Below the pieces are notes generated by a model, which was given only the letters and a program-made list of their open reading frames with translations, had not been told where the DNA came from and made no database searches. Shown one piece after another: positions 5,715 through 14,200 of a DNA stretch of 20,006 nucleotides. Position numbers and translations under genes: made by a program. Each line of letters begins with the position of its first letter. Position 1 is the first letter of the stretch. Where the stretch lies: positions 7,789 to 27,794 of the forward strand of contig WNEG01000039.1 of the NCBI GenBank assembly GCA_012910725.1. The letters are read 5' to 3'. The DNA comes from Candidatus Ethanoperedens thermophilum. GTDB lineage: Archaea > Halobacteriota > Methanosarcinia > Methanosarcinales > EX4572-44.

Positions 5715-8492
5715 ATGATGGCAACAAAACCAGATAGTATTGTTGGATGTAGTAATATCAAGATGTCAAGGAGGACATTTTCCAAGTTGACAGCTATAGG
5801 AACAGCGGCAGCACTTGGCGGGATCGGACTGAGCAAGTATGATCATACGATTGATAAATTGATTGAACAGGCGAGTGCCACCACCTCATCAGGGGTAAAC
5901 CACATAAAGACTATATGCTCGCACTGTGCACTTGGATGTGGACTTCTTGGAAAGGTTGAAAACGGAGTTCTCACCGGGATAGAACCCTGGGAGGATCACC
6001 CGATAAATGCAGGATCACTCTGTTCTAAAGGCGCTGCAATCAGAGAGATCGTAAACTCGGAGACAAGGCTCAAGTACCCGATGAAAAAGAGCGGGGGAAA
6101 ATGGCACAGGATCTCATGGGAAGAGGCACTTGATGAGATTGCAGCTAAGATGAAGGATATCAAGGCAACCGATGGACCCGACTCAATCTTCTACCTGGGA
6201 TCAGCGAAGGTGACAAACGAGGAGTGCTATCTTTTCAGAAAGTTTGCAGCATTCAACGGCACGAACAACGTCGATCACCAGGCACGAATCTGTCACTCAA
6301 CCACGGTTGCCGGTATGGCAAACACATGGAGCTTTGGCGCGATGACAAACTCGTGGAACGATATGCGGCACTCGAAGCTGATCTTCTTCTGTGGAGAGAA
6401 CGCTGCAGCATCGCATCCAGTCGCGATGCAGCACATCCTCGAGGGAAAGGCGAGGGGTGCAAAGTTTATTGTGGCAGACCCGAGGTTCACAAAGTCCGCG
6501 GCGCTTGCTGATATGTATGTGAGGTTTAGACCAGGCACAGATATCCCCTTTATCTGGGGAATCTGCAACGAGATCGTGAAGAATAACTGGCATGACACCG
6601 ATTTTATCGAGAAGCGAACCTATGGGTTTGACCAGTGGTGGGATGTCGTTAAAGATTACACACCAGAGGTTGTTGAGGATATTACATGGGTTAAAGCAGA
6701 TACCATAAGAGAGCTTGCCTATGAATGGGCGCATACCAGTCCCGCCTGCATCTGCTGGGCGATGGGTGCGACACAGCACACGGTAGGGACGAACAACATC
6801 CGTTCCTTTGCATGCCTTGAGCTTCTAACAGGTAATGTTGGAAAGTCGGGCGGTGGCTGCAACGCTTTCCGTGGGCATGACAACGTCCAGGGCGCAACCG
6901 ATATGTGCGTGCTCTCGCACTGGCTTCCATCCTACTACGGTCTGACAGAAGGATCATGGAAGCACTGGGTTGGTGTCTGGAACGAACATGCACCAATAAC
7001 CTACGATAATATGAAGGCGGAGTTTGCAGAGTACAACGGCAAGTCGCTGATGCATGTGCCCGGACTCACAGTATCACGATGGTATGAAGGTGTGCTTGAT
7101 TCATCGGTTGCTCAACCAAAGCCTGTCAAGATGGTCTTTGTCTGGGGGCATTCGCTGAACTCGATTACCGAGATGAAACGGATGAAAGAGGCGATGGAAA
7201 AGGTCGATCTCGTCGTTGGAATCGATCCACACGCAACAGTTGCATCATCACTTGCAGATCGTCCAGATGGAATCATCGTGCTTCCGGCATCAACGGTCTT
7301 TGAGAAGGATGGAAGTGTCAGCAACAGCGCAAGACAGGTCCAGTGGAGAAACCGTCTTATTGATCCACTCTATGAGAGTAAGTCTGATTATTGGATCATG
7401 AAAGAGCTCGCAACGAGACTCGGCTTTGGGCCGCATTTCACCTATAATTCACCAGAGGATGTGTTAAGAGAGATAAACCGCGGGGCAAATGTCATCATGA
7501 TGCGGGAATCTCCAGAGCGAATAAAGCGACAGCAGGAGCATTCATCTGATTTCAGCATCGAGGATTGTCAGGCAAAAAGCGGTCCCTGCAAGGGCGAATA
7601 CTGGGGGCTTCCATGGCCATGCTGGAACGATGAACATCCCGGAACACCGTTACTCTATAGAAATGATATACCCATAGCTGAAGGTGGGAGTGAGTTCAGG
7701 ACAAGGTTCAGAGGGAAAGACTCAACCGCCGGAAACCCGGTGTCAGATGATGGTATCTCAATGCTTGGCGCCGGTTATGCCCATCCGGAAGGATATGATG
7801 AAATGAATAGTGACGGGACACCAGGATCTGGATGGAAGTATGATCTTGATTCCGACTGGAAAGGTATCATCGCTGAGAACAAATGTCCATCTGGAGCAGG
7901 TAAAGCGAGATTCATGGCATGGAACCTGCCAGATCCAATTCCAGTGCACAGAGAGCCGATCGAGACCCCGAGACCAGACTTGATCGATAAATATCCCACC
8001 TATGACGATGTAGACGATCATTTCAGGGTCAAATGTCTCTTCAAGACGATACAGGATGAGCGCAAGAATCTGGTTGACACATACCCAATCATACTCTCAT
8101 CAGGAAGACAGGTTGAGCACATGGGAGGAGGCGCTGAGACAAGATCATGCAAGTATCTTGTTGAACTTCAACCAGAGAACTATGTCGAGATAAACCCTGG
8201 GCTTGCCAGCGAAATTGGAGCAAGGCACTGGGACTATGTCTGGGTTGAGACACTGAGAGGCAGGATAAAGGTGCGGGCTTATGTCACAGAACGAGTGAAC
8301 AGAGAGACTGCCTTTATACCGTATCACTGGGCTGGATGGATGGAAGGCAAATCATACGAAGATCGTTATCCATCTGGAACAGCAGAGCTTGCACTCGGTG
8401 ATTCGGTCAATATCATCTGTGTAGACGGGTATGATCGCTCAACGAACATGCAGGAGACCAAGGCATGTCTATGCAAGATATACAAGGTGTGA
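5715..8492 (+). CDS. fdhA: Tat-exported formate dehydrogenase-like molybdopterin subunit (Cys type)
   Basis: A 925-residue DMSO-reductase-superfamily enzyme closest to membrane-type formate dehydrogenases (FdnG-like). The start at 5715 follows GGAGG by four bases; an in-frame ATG at 5613 precedes the promoter and is not preferred. A twin-arginine leader is visible (SRRTFSKL, R19-R20, then a hydrophobic stretch), so the enzyme acts outside the cytoplasm. The [4Fe-4S] site is C68, C71, C75 and C103. The active site shows ARICH (C193, H194) where E. coli-type enzymes have selenocysteine-His, and RGHDNVQGATDM (R386), matching the arginine that contacts formate. TorD-like chaperone, TatA, TatC, MobA and FdhD are all encoded nearby. 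Formate oxidation, or the reverse, is the best guess. A different small substrate is possible, since the superfamily is diverse. Confidence 0.85.
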   Translation: MMATKPDSIVGCSNIKMSRRTFSKLTAIGTAAALGGIGLSKYDHTIDKLIEQASATTSSGVNHIKTICSHCALGCGLLGKVENGVLTGIEPWEDHPINAGSLCSKGAAIREIVNSETRLKYPMKKSGGKWHRISWEEALDEIAAKMKDIKATDGPDSIFYLGSAKVTNEECYLFRKFAAFNGTNNVDHQARICHSTTVAGMANTWSFGAMTNSWNDMRHSKLIFFCGENAAASHPVAMQHILEGKARGAKFIVADPRFTKSAALADMYVRFRPGTDIPFIWGICNEIVKNNWHDTDFIEKRTYGFDQWWDVVKDYTPEVVEDITWVKADTIRELAYEWAHTSPACICWAMGATQHTVGTNNIRSFACLELLTGNVGKSGGGCNAFRGHDNVQGATDMCVLSHWLPSYYGLTEGSWKHWVGVWNEHAPITYDNMKAEFAEYNGKSLMHVPGLTVSRWYEGVLDSSVAQPKPVKMVFVWGHSLNSITEMKRMKEAMEKVDLVVGIDPHATVASSLADRPDGIIVLPASTVFEKDGSVSNSARQVQWRNRLIDPLYESKSDYWIMKELATRLGFGPHFTYNSPEDVLREINRGANVIMMRESPERIKRQQEHSSDFSIEDCQAKSGPCKGEYWGLPWPCWNDEHPGTPLLYRNDIPIAEGGSEFRTRFRGKDSTAGNPVSDDGISMLGAGYAHPEGYDEMNSDGTPGSGWKYDLDSDWKGIIAENKCPSGAGKARFMAWNLPDPIPVHREPIETPRPDLIDKYPTYDDVDDHFRVKCLFKTIQDERKNLVDTYPIILSSGRQVEHMGGGAETRSCKYLVELQPENYVEINPGLASEIGARHWDYVWVETLRGRIKVRAYVTERVNRETAFIPYHWAGWMEGKSYEDRYPSGTAELALGDSVNIICVDGYDRSTNMQETKACLCKIYKV

Positions 8493-8502
8493 GGTGATTT
8501 AA

Positions 8503-9018
8503 ATGAGATTTGTTATAGATGTTGGAAAATGTATCGACTGTGGTGGATGCTGGGTTGCATGCAAGGATATAAACGATGTTGAGACAGGAATCGAGCGCAT
8601 CAGGATTGTAACTCTCAATGAAGGGAAAACTGGTGAGAAGAGCGTTCCTATCCAGTGCTTCCATTGTGACCATCCCGCATGCATGCTTGTATGCCCACAA
8701 GAGGCAATCACAAAGCGTGATGATGGTATTGTCCTTGTTAATCAGGACAAGTGCGTTGGCTGTAGATACTGCCTCTGGGCATGCCCGTATGGTACACCAC
8801 AGTTTAAGAAAATGGGCTCTGTAATGGAGAAGTGTACATACTGTGTTGAAAGAATCGATTCTGGACTTAGGCCTGCTTGTGGTGGTTTCTGTGCCACCAA
8901 GGCGATCTTTGTTGGAAAGTCGGCCTCAGAGGCTGATGCGAAAGCTTCTTCAATTGGTGCTGCAAGGGTGAAAGGCCCAACAAATCCTGATGCTGCATAC
9001 AAGGGGGTGACGCTATGA
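8503..9018 (+). CDS. Four-cluster ferredoxin subunit of the exported molybdoenzyme
   Basis: A 171-residue DmsB/PsrB/FdnH-type electron-transfer subunit with 16 cysteines in four groups: C10/13/16/20, C52/55/60/64, C84/87/90/94 and C111/114/126/130. This is enough for four [4Fe-4S] clusters wired to the catalytic subunit. It has no leader of its own and would be co-exported with its Tat-tagged partner, as known for this family. It lacks the C-terminal membrane helix of FdnH. GAGGTG (8491-8496), overlapping the upstream stop, lies 6 bases before the ATG. The stop overlaps the next gene's start (ATGA at 9015-9018), so the three genes are coupled. Confidence 0.9.
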   Translation: MRFVIDVGKCIDCGGCWVACKDINDVETGIERIRIVTLNEGKTGEKSVPIQCFHCDHPACMLVCPQEAITKRDDGIVLVNQDKCVGCRYCLWACPYGTPQFKKMGSVMEKCTYCVERIDSGLRPACGGFCATKAIFVGKSASEADAKASSIGAARVKGPTNPDAAYKGVTL

Positions 9019-9362
9019 AGAGATTCATCGTCGCAGCGATTGTGATAGCCCTTGTCTTTATGGCAGGTTGTGTTGAAGAACCAGAAGTAACACCCACTCC
9101 CACAGAAACACCAGCAGCCCCACATGTTGAAGAAGGTACCCTGAGAGCAATTCACACCATAGAACTTCCAGCAACACCAGCAAAAGACGACTGCATCAAA
9201 TGCCATCGATCGATACTTGATAACAAGCCACACACACAACACGTCAGCAATCTCGGCTTTGACTGTACAACATGTCATAAGCTTGATGAGCCACTCCCAG
9301 AGTTCAAAAAACTTGTTTCTGTTGAAACATGTACAAGCTGTCATCCAGATTACTTGAAGTAG
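9015..9362 (+). CDS. Tri-heme c-type cytochrome lipoprotein
   Basis: A 115-residue protein with an N-terminal hydrophobic leader ending in a lipobox-like LVFMAGC (C19), a proline/threonine-rich linker (about 22-36), and three CxxCH heme sites: CIKCH (60-64), CTTCH (84-88) and CTSCH (106-110). Further histidines (H73, H76) could act as distal ligands. It would be anchored on the outer face of the membrane and accept electrons from, or donate them to, the adjacent ferredoxin subunit. This is the place normally taken by a cytochrome b subunit such as FdnI. The four-base overlap with the preceding gene supports co-expression. No close named family is recognised; the heme count and location are seen directly. 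Confidence 0.85.
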   Translation: MKRFIVAAIVIALVFMAGCVEEPEVTPTPTETPAAPHVEEGTLRAIHTIELPATPAKDDCIKCHRSILDNKPHTQHVSNLGFDCTTCHKLDEPLPEFKKLVSVETCTSCHPDYLK

Positions 9363-9406
9363 GCTGAATCATCAACAACTGTGTAAACTGTTATCCACTC
9401 TACCAG

Positions 9407-9430
9407 GGCAGTGATGGTTACATTACTGCC
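9407..9430. terminator. Strong hairpin after the cytochrome operon
   Basis: GGCAGTGATG (9407-9416) and CATTACTGCC (9421-9430) form a 10-bp stem with one G-U pair and a GTTA loop, 45 bases after the cytochrome stop. No U-run follows directly, so it may protect or process the 3' end rather than terminate. It lies in the gap between convergent genes. Confidence 0.45.
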
Positions 9431-9529
9431 TTCGGTGAGAGCATACGTGGGCAGTGTCTGTCACAAACAACCAAAAACTTATCCTCTATTTTTTCGGCTC
9501 TCTTCAGCATTGTTTTTCCAATAATACTA

Positions 9530-10255
9530 TTATTGAGATTTATTTTTATATCCAAGACCAGCCAGAGCTACCCCTGCCTCATAAAATACGATGACCGGTG
9601 ATCCCACGATAATCTGACTGAAGACATCAGGCGGAGTAAACAGTGCCGCCATCACGAAGATTACCACGTATGCATGCCTTCTATATGTCTTTACACTCTC
9701 AAGAGTTACGATTCCAGATCGTACAGCAAAGATGATTAGAAGCGGCAGTTCAAAGGATATGCTGATAAGAAGCGTCATTGTAACGATGAAGGATATGAAC
9801 TCCTGTATCGAGTATGTAGCAGTGGCTATATTTGAGCTTGTGGCATAGAGAAACCTGAGAAATAGTGGAAGCATGAAATAGTATGAATAAGCCATCCCGA
9901 GTATGAAGAGTGTAACCGCAGATACAAAGGTAAGGACCATCTTCGAGGTCGCAACCCTGGTATGTACATCCAACCGCTCTTTAAGAGCCGTGTAGACAGT
10001 ATAAAGCAGTACCGGGATTACTGGCACTATTCCTGCCACAAGCGATATCTTGAACTTGAGGATAATCAACTCAACAGGAGATAATTGTATCAGCACTGCA
10101 CCGGTTGGAAGAAGATCCTCCTTAATCATTATAATCAGATCATCGATAAAAGAGTATGAGATCAACATACCTGTAATTATCATGATAAAAAATAGTTTCA
10201 ACTTCTTCCTGAGAGAGGCAGCTATATAAGCGAGCTGTTCACTATGAGCAGGCAT
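9530..10255 (-). CDS. tatC: TatC homologue 1 (lacks the signal-recognition glutamates)
   Basis: A 241-residue protein with six predicted membrane segments and TatC signatures: SPVELIILKFKISLVAGIVPVIPVLLY (59-85, split here by family alignment), FELP (168-171) and FTPPDVFSQ (206-214). The N-terminal motif normally HLxELRxR reads IAASLRKK, with S14 where TatC has the key glutamate. The PGLxxxE loop is replaced by KERLDVHTR, with T99 at the second glutamate position. The glutamate of the F-E-x-P motif (E169) is kept. It may therefore be a partner rather than a full receptor. The reverse-strand ATG at 10255 is preceded by GGTGAT, a good match to the archaeal anti-Shine-Dalgarno. It faces tatC 2 head to head, only 32 bases apart. 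Confidence 0.88.
   Translation of the reverse strand: MPAHSEQLAYIAASLRKKLKLFFIMIITGMLISYSFIDDLIIMIKEDLLPTGAVLIQLSPVELIILKFKISLVAGIVPVIPVLLYTVYTALKERLDVHTRVATSKMVLTFVSAVTLFILGMAYSYYFMLPLFLRFLYATSSNIATATYSIQEFISFIVTMTLLISISFELPLLIIFAVRSGIVTLESVKTYRRHAYVVIFVMAALFTPPDVFSQIIVGSPVIVFYEAGVALAGLGYKNKSQ
10222..10230 (+). promoter_or_regulatory. Possible TATA box of tatC 2, inside tatC 1
   Basis: CTATATAAG lies about 58-66 bases before the tatC 2 ATG, within the N-terminal codons of the opposing tatC 1. It predicts a start near 10253-10257. The 32-base divergent gap is too small to hold two full promoters, so at least one must lie in the neighbour's coding region. Confidence 0.4.
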
Positions 10256-10287
10256 TAATGATCACCAGGTAGCCAAAGAGTTGAGTT

Positions 10288-11022
10288 ATGGTAGAGAAGA
10301 TTGGAAATGAACCAATAGGCGATGATGAGCTGCCGTTGATGGAGCATCTGAGCGAGCTGAGAAGAAGGCTTGTGATTATTATAATTCCAATCATCATCGT
10401 TATAGCAATCATATTTCCATTTTCAAACCAGGCACTTGCACACATCTTCACAGATCTATTCCCTGATCAACAGTTCCTCTTTGTCTACAGTCCGATAGAA
10501 TGGATAAACCTGAGATTTTTATTCTGTCTCCTCTGTGCACTTGCTGTTACGATCCCACTCCTTCTATATGAAGCTTATGCATTTATCGCACCAGGTTTAT
10601 ATCCCCACGAGAAGCGATTCATCATCAAAATCCTTCTGCCATCACTTTTGCTCTATCTTTTAGGTGTCATCCTCGCATACTACCTTGTTCTTCCAGCGAT
10701 ACTAAGTGCTATCGTTCCTTATGGTGAAGAACTGGCAGAGACGGCATTATCTGCAAAGCGCGTCTTTTCTCTTATCATCTACACTGCGATGTGTTTTGGG
10801 CTCATCTTCCAGGTTCCACTTGTTGTAATCCTTGCAGTGAAGCTTGAAATCACGAACTATCAATCTCTAAGAGCAAAGAGGGGAGTCATATACATTGCAG
10901 CAGTGGCTATAGCGCTTTTTATAAACATAGATCCAACAGGCATCTCACAGATTCTAATTGCAGTCATTCTTGTTGTACTCTTTGAACTCAGTCTTCTTAT
11001 AACAAGACTCATCTGGAGATAG
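10288..11022 (+). CDS. tatC: TatC homologue 2 (keeps the signal-recognition glutamates)
   Basis: A 244-residue six-helix TatC. The N-terminus has the canonical LPLMEHLSELRRRL (15-28; E23), and the first cytoplasmic loop has APGLYPHEKRF (101-111; E108). These are the two glutamates that in studied TatCs read the twin-arginine motif. In the second half it departs from consensus: Q175 replaces the F-E-x-P glutamate (FQVP), and INIDPTGISQ replaces TPPDxxSQ. It is complementary in this respect to tatC 1, which runs away on the other strand. The exported molybdoenzyme upstream is the likely cargo. The last codons (10997-11022) belong to a 39-bp sequence repeated exactly at 15837-15875. No strong Shine-Dalgarno is seen before the ATG. 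Confidence 0.9.
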   Translation: MVEKIGNEPIGDDELPLMEHLSELRRRLVIIIIPIIIVIAIIFPFSNQALAHIFTDLFPDQQFLFVYSPIEWINLRFLFCLLCALAVTIPLLLYEAYAFIAPGLYPHEKRFIIKILLPSLLLYLLGVILAYYLVLPAILSAIVPYGEELAETALSAKRVFSLIIYTAMCFGLIFQVPLVVILAVKLEITNYQSLRAKRGVIYIAAVAIALFINIDPTGISQILIAVILVVLFELSLLITRLIWR

Positions 11023-11040
11023 CTGTTTGTCTGTTTATAA
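10997..11040. repeat. 3' end of tatC 2, duplicated upstream of mobA
   Basis: Bases 10997-11035 are identical to 15837-15875; after one mismatch four more bases match. The segment covers the last eight codons of tatC 2 and 13 bases beyond. Its left end TATAACAAGACTC (10998-11010) is the exact reverse complement of the tail GAGTCTTGTTATA of the adjacent hairpin repeat (11067-11079). Confidence 0.9.
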
Positions 11041-11079
11041 CTGCACACTTCGTGTACAGAAAAAACGAGTCTTGTTATA
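11041..11079. repeat. Hairpin repeat copy downstream of tatC 2
   Basis: CTGCACACTTCGTGTACAG (11041-11059) followed by a tail ending GAGTCTTGTTATA (11067-11079). The hairpin part is identical to the copies inside the HdrA-like gene; the tail matches the copy at 15902-15942. Together with the end of tatC 2 it forms a 13-bp perfect inverted repeat around a 56-base interior. Confidence 0.85.
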
Positions 11080-11106
11080 TCTGAACTCGAGTTCGTATAT
11101 CGTTGC

Positions 11107-11232
11107 GAGTATATCTGAAGTTCCGAGCGGTGCGAGGAATTTGGGTGAGGGCGTAGCCCAAACCAGATATACTCTGTTGAGTGAGTGCGACAGCACCGAG
11201 CCAATGAAGTTGGCGAGAGTCGTGGACGAGGG
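11107..11232. other. Multi-hairpin intergenic element
   Basis: GAGTATATCTG (11107-11117) pairs perfectly over 11 bp with CAGATATACTC (11164-11174). Between them are two hairpins: TTCC/GGAA (11121-11124 and 11136-11139) and TTTGGG/CCCAAA (11140-11145 and 11157-11162), giving a three-way junction. Further small stems follow: GTGC/GCAC (11185-11188 and 11193-11196) and GCCAA/TTGGC (11200-11204 and 11210-11214). Base composition is more G-rich than the surroundings, and short GAG/CGAG strings recur. It may be a REP-like repeat or a structured RNA; no second copy lies in the window. Confidence 0.5.
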
Positions 11233-11290
11233 ATAAAAATTTAATCCTAATATTTTGAAGCATAAATTTCTTCGTATTAATCACCGATAC

Positions 11291-14200
11291 TTATCTCATT
11301 TTTTTTGATTCAGGTATTATTTCAGTTAGGACATCCCCACTTTCAGGATGGCATGTGAAGTATAGAATTTGATTGGTTTTTGCTAATTCTTTGATAGCTT
11401 CACATGCTGCTCGGAATCTTTCAGGGTCAAAGTTTACAAGAATGTCATCAAAAACGATAGGTAAGGATTCAGATCTTTTACTGAATTCACGGATGAATCC
11501 AAATCTTAATGATAAATAGAGTTGTTCTGCGGTTCCTCTGCTCAACTCCTGAATATCTTTTCGTCTGCCATCTTTATCTTCGACATAGATTCTTGCTTCG
11601 TCTAATGGTGCTAAAACCCGCGAATATCTCCCAAGAGTCATCTTTGAAAAGAAAGATTGTGCTTCCTTAATAACTCCTGGTTGCCTCTCCTGTTCGTATT
11701 TTTTAATTGCTTTTCCCATAATGGTTCTTGCCAAAGTAAGTATTGACCATTCCTCAGACTTCTTCTTCAGTTTTTGCATCTTTACGGTTTTCTCCACTCG
11801 TAAAGAAGAACCCTCCTCCTTACGCTCTATTTGTTTGATTCTTTCATCAATACCACCTCGTTTTTCCCTGAGTTCTGAAAGATTATTTTTCATCTCTTCA
11901 ACCCTCTCTTTTAGCTGTAGCTCCTTTTCTTTCAAATCCTCGGGAGATGTCTCCCTCAGTTCGTTGATGAAATCAAAATATGGTTTTCCGTTACCGCTAA
12001 TTCTCTTGATATTTTGCTCTTCCTGGAGAGTTTCATCCATTAGTTTATTACGCTCTTCCCAGTTTCTTGCGTTCTCTCTAAATTCAGTTTCAGATTCAGC
12101 AAAACCTTGAGATAAGAGCTCAGAAACTGTTCTCTGATGGCCTTCAAGTTTTTCTTCTAAAGTCCGAAGTTCAAGTTTCAGATTTTCTTCATCAATATCC
12201 AGTTGTTCTAAGGTTTTGCAATCCTCTATGGCTTGATTCAATTCCTCAGTTATTTTCTCCAATTCCACGATTACATTTATCTCGCCTTTTTTTCTATTAC
12301 AGTTTTCCAGAACAGAAGAGATTTTGGTTTTGTATTCCTCAATAAATTCTTGAATTGAGTCAATTCGCACCGTAGTTTCCTCGATTGATTTTTTCTTTTC
12401 AACGCAGGTCTTAATTGTTGCAAATATATCAATCGTTCCTTCAGGAGTTAGTTCTGATTCCAATCCTTTTTCAGTGAGCCAGTTTTTCCATTCCTTTTGA
12501 GCTTTTTCTTTTTCCTTTCTTAGTGCTTTCAGTTTCTCTTTTATGGTATTTCCCTTCTCGCTGAGTTTTCCCAACTTTTGTTTCAACGTTTCCTGTTGTT
12601 TCTTCAATTCATTTGATTTTAACAGGTTTTCAGAAGCTGCCTGAAGTTCTGAATCTTTATTTTCTATTAGTTGGGAGTCTGGGATGTCCTCAAATTTGCA
12701 TATCTGAGCATTTGATAGCATTTCACTTTTGATTTTTTGCAACTCCGATTCAAGCTTTTCTCTCCGTTCAGACAAGTCAGCTTCTTTGTCTTTGAATCCT
12801 TCTGGTGTAGTTATTGGAAGTTCTTTTCTGCTTAAAATAACATAAATGATAGCAGATATGGATAAGATTGCGAGAATACTGATGCCTATCGCCCAGTTAT
12901 TCCCAAAAATTGATAGCATCAAGGAAGCGATTCCAGCAGCAATAAACATAAGCGCAGGCCAAAGGGGTAGCTTTGGAAGAAGCTCTGCTCGATGTGGTCT
13001 GAGGATAGTGAACAGTTCTTCTTTTTCTTCAAGATTGCGCATGTCCGCTTCTTTTTCTTTTAAATTTGGGTATTTTACTCGTAGAAATTGTAGAGATTTC
13101 CTTTGTTGTTTCAATTTTTTTTCGTCTATCTGTTGGAGCAACTGAGTTCTGAGACGTTTATCCACATCTACTATCTCCTCTTCGATATTTTTAATGTTTT
13201 GCTCGATTCCTTGAACTTCTTTTTCTGTGTCACGAATGTTTTCTCTTGCCTCTTCTAAGGTGTTATGCTTTTTTCTTACTATTTCTTTGGTCGGTATGGA
13301 GATATCAAATTTGGAAAGTTTCTCCTCATCCCAATCAGCTCCTATTTCATGCAGCGACCCTTTTAGCCCCTCCTTGTCTCTTTTTAGTTTTTCTTCTAAC
13401 GTTGGCAGGTCTCTAACAGCAGAGATATATTTATCCTGACCTTTTTGAAGTTCAAGGATTTTATCCTCATTACTGAGCAGCTTTTCATCTATTTTTACCT
13501 GCGATTTTTGAATCTTGATCTTTTCAAGACCCTCATTCTTTTTAGAAATATTTTCATTTAATTCATCGATTTTTTCTAGATTTCTTTCCAGCATTTCTAT
13601 GCCGTTTTCAGGAAAGTTTTCTATTTCTGGAATTTTTTGTAGGCGCTCTTCAGCTTCTTGTGTTTTTCTCCAGTCATCCCAAACTGTAATCAAGTTTGTA
13701 GTGTGGTTGAATTTGGTTCTTATTTGGTTTCGTTCTTGTTCGACGTTTACAATCACCTTGGTTATTTCTTCTAGCTCTTTGTGGTGCTCATCAAAATTTT
13801 GGGCGTCTTTCTCTATTTCACGGAGCCGTGAATCCACATTTTTAATTTCATTGGATAGAGCATTAATTTCTGGTTTGCTCCCACGCTCCTTAAAGAGGCT
13901 GCCAGCCTCTGTTTCCAGATTTTTCTGCACTTCTGGGAGAGAAATAGCGCCGATCCCAGTTCCTGCGCTGTAGATTCGTCCTTTGACTGCCTCACTGTTG
14001 AGTGTTTCAAAATCCTGGAGTTCGGTGAGACCAAAAGCATAGATGTTCTCGAAAATGTCTTTGTTGGCATCTCCGAGGAGGTTAGAGAGTTCTCTGGTTC
14101 CACCTGTTGAACCATCAGGTAAAAATACCTTTACATCACGGTCTCCTCCAGAGTATCGTTCAATTGTATGTCTTTTATTATCAATGGTTGATACAATTAA

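Noticed and set aside
6253..6779. Long antisense open frames within the molybdoenzyme gene
   Set aside because: They follow from the codon composition of the real gene; none has family features or start signals.
9820..10915. Shared 12-mer GCAGTGGCTATA in both tatC genes
   Set aside because: The genes lie on opposite strands, so the match is not homologous and is best taken as chance.
11107..11214. tRNA or other known structured RNA
   Set aside because: No CCA-side acceptor pairing, anticodon arm or T-loop consensus is present, and the junction does not match a riboswitch class I know.
11027..11236. A 69-codon open frame covering the multi-hairpin element after tatC 2
   Set aside because: It runs through the hairpin repeat and the structured element, shows no protein family features and has no ribosome binding site. 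The DNA is better explained as structured or repetitive sequence.
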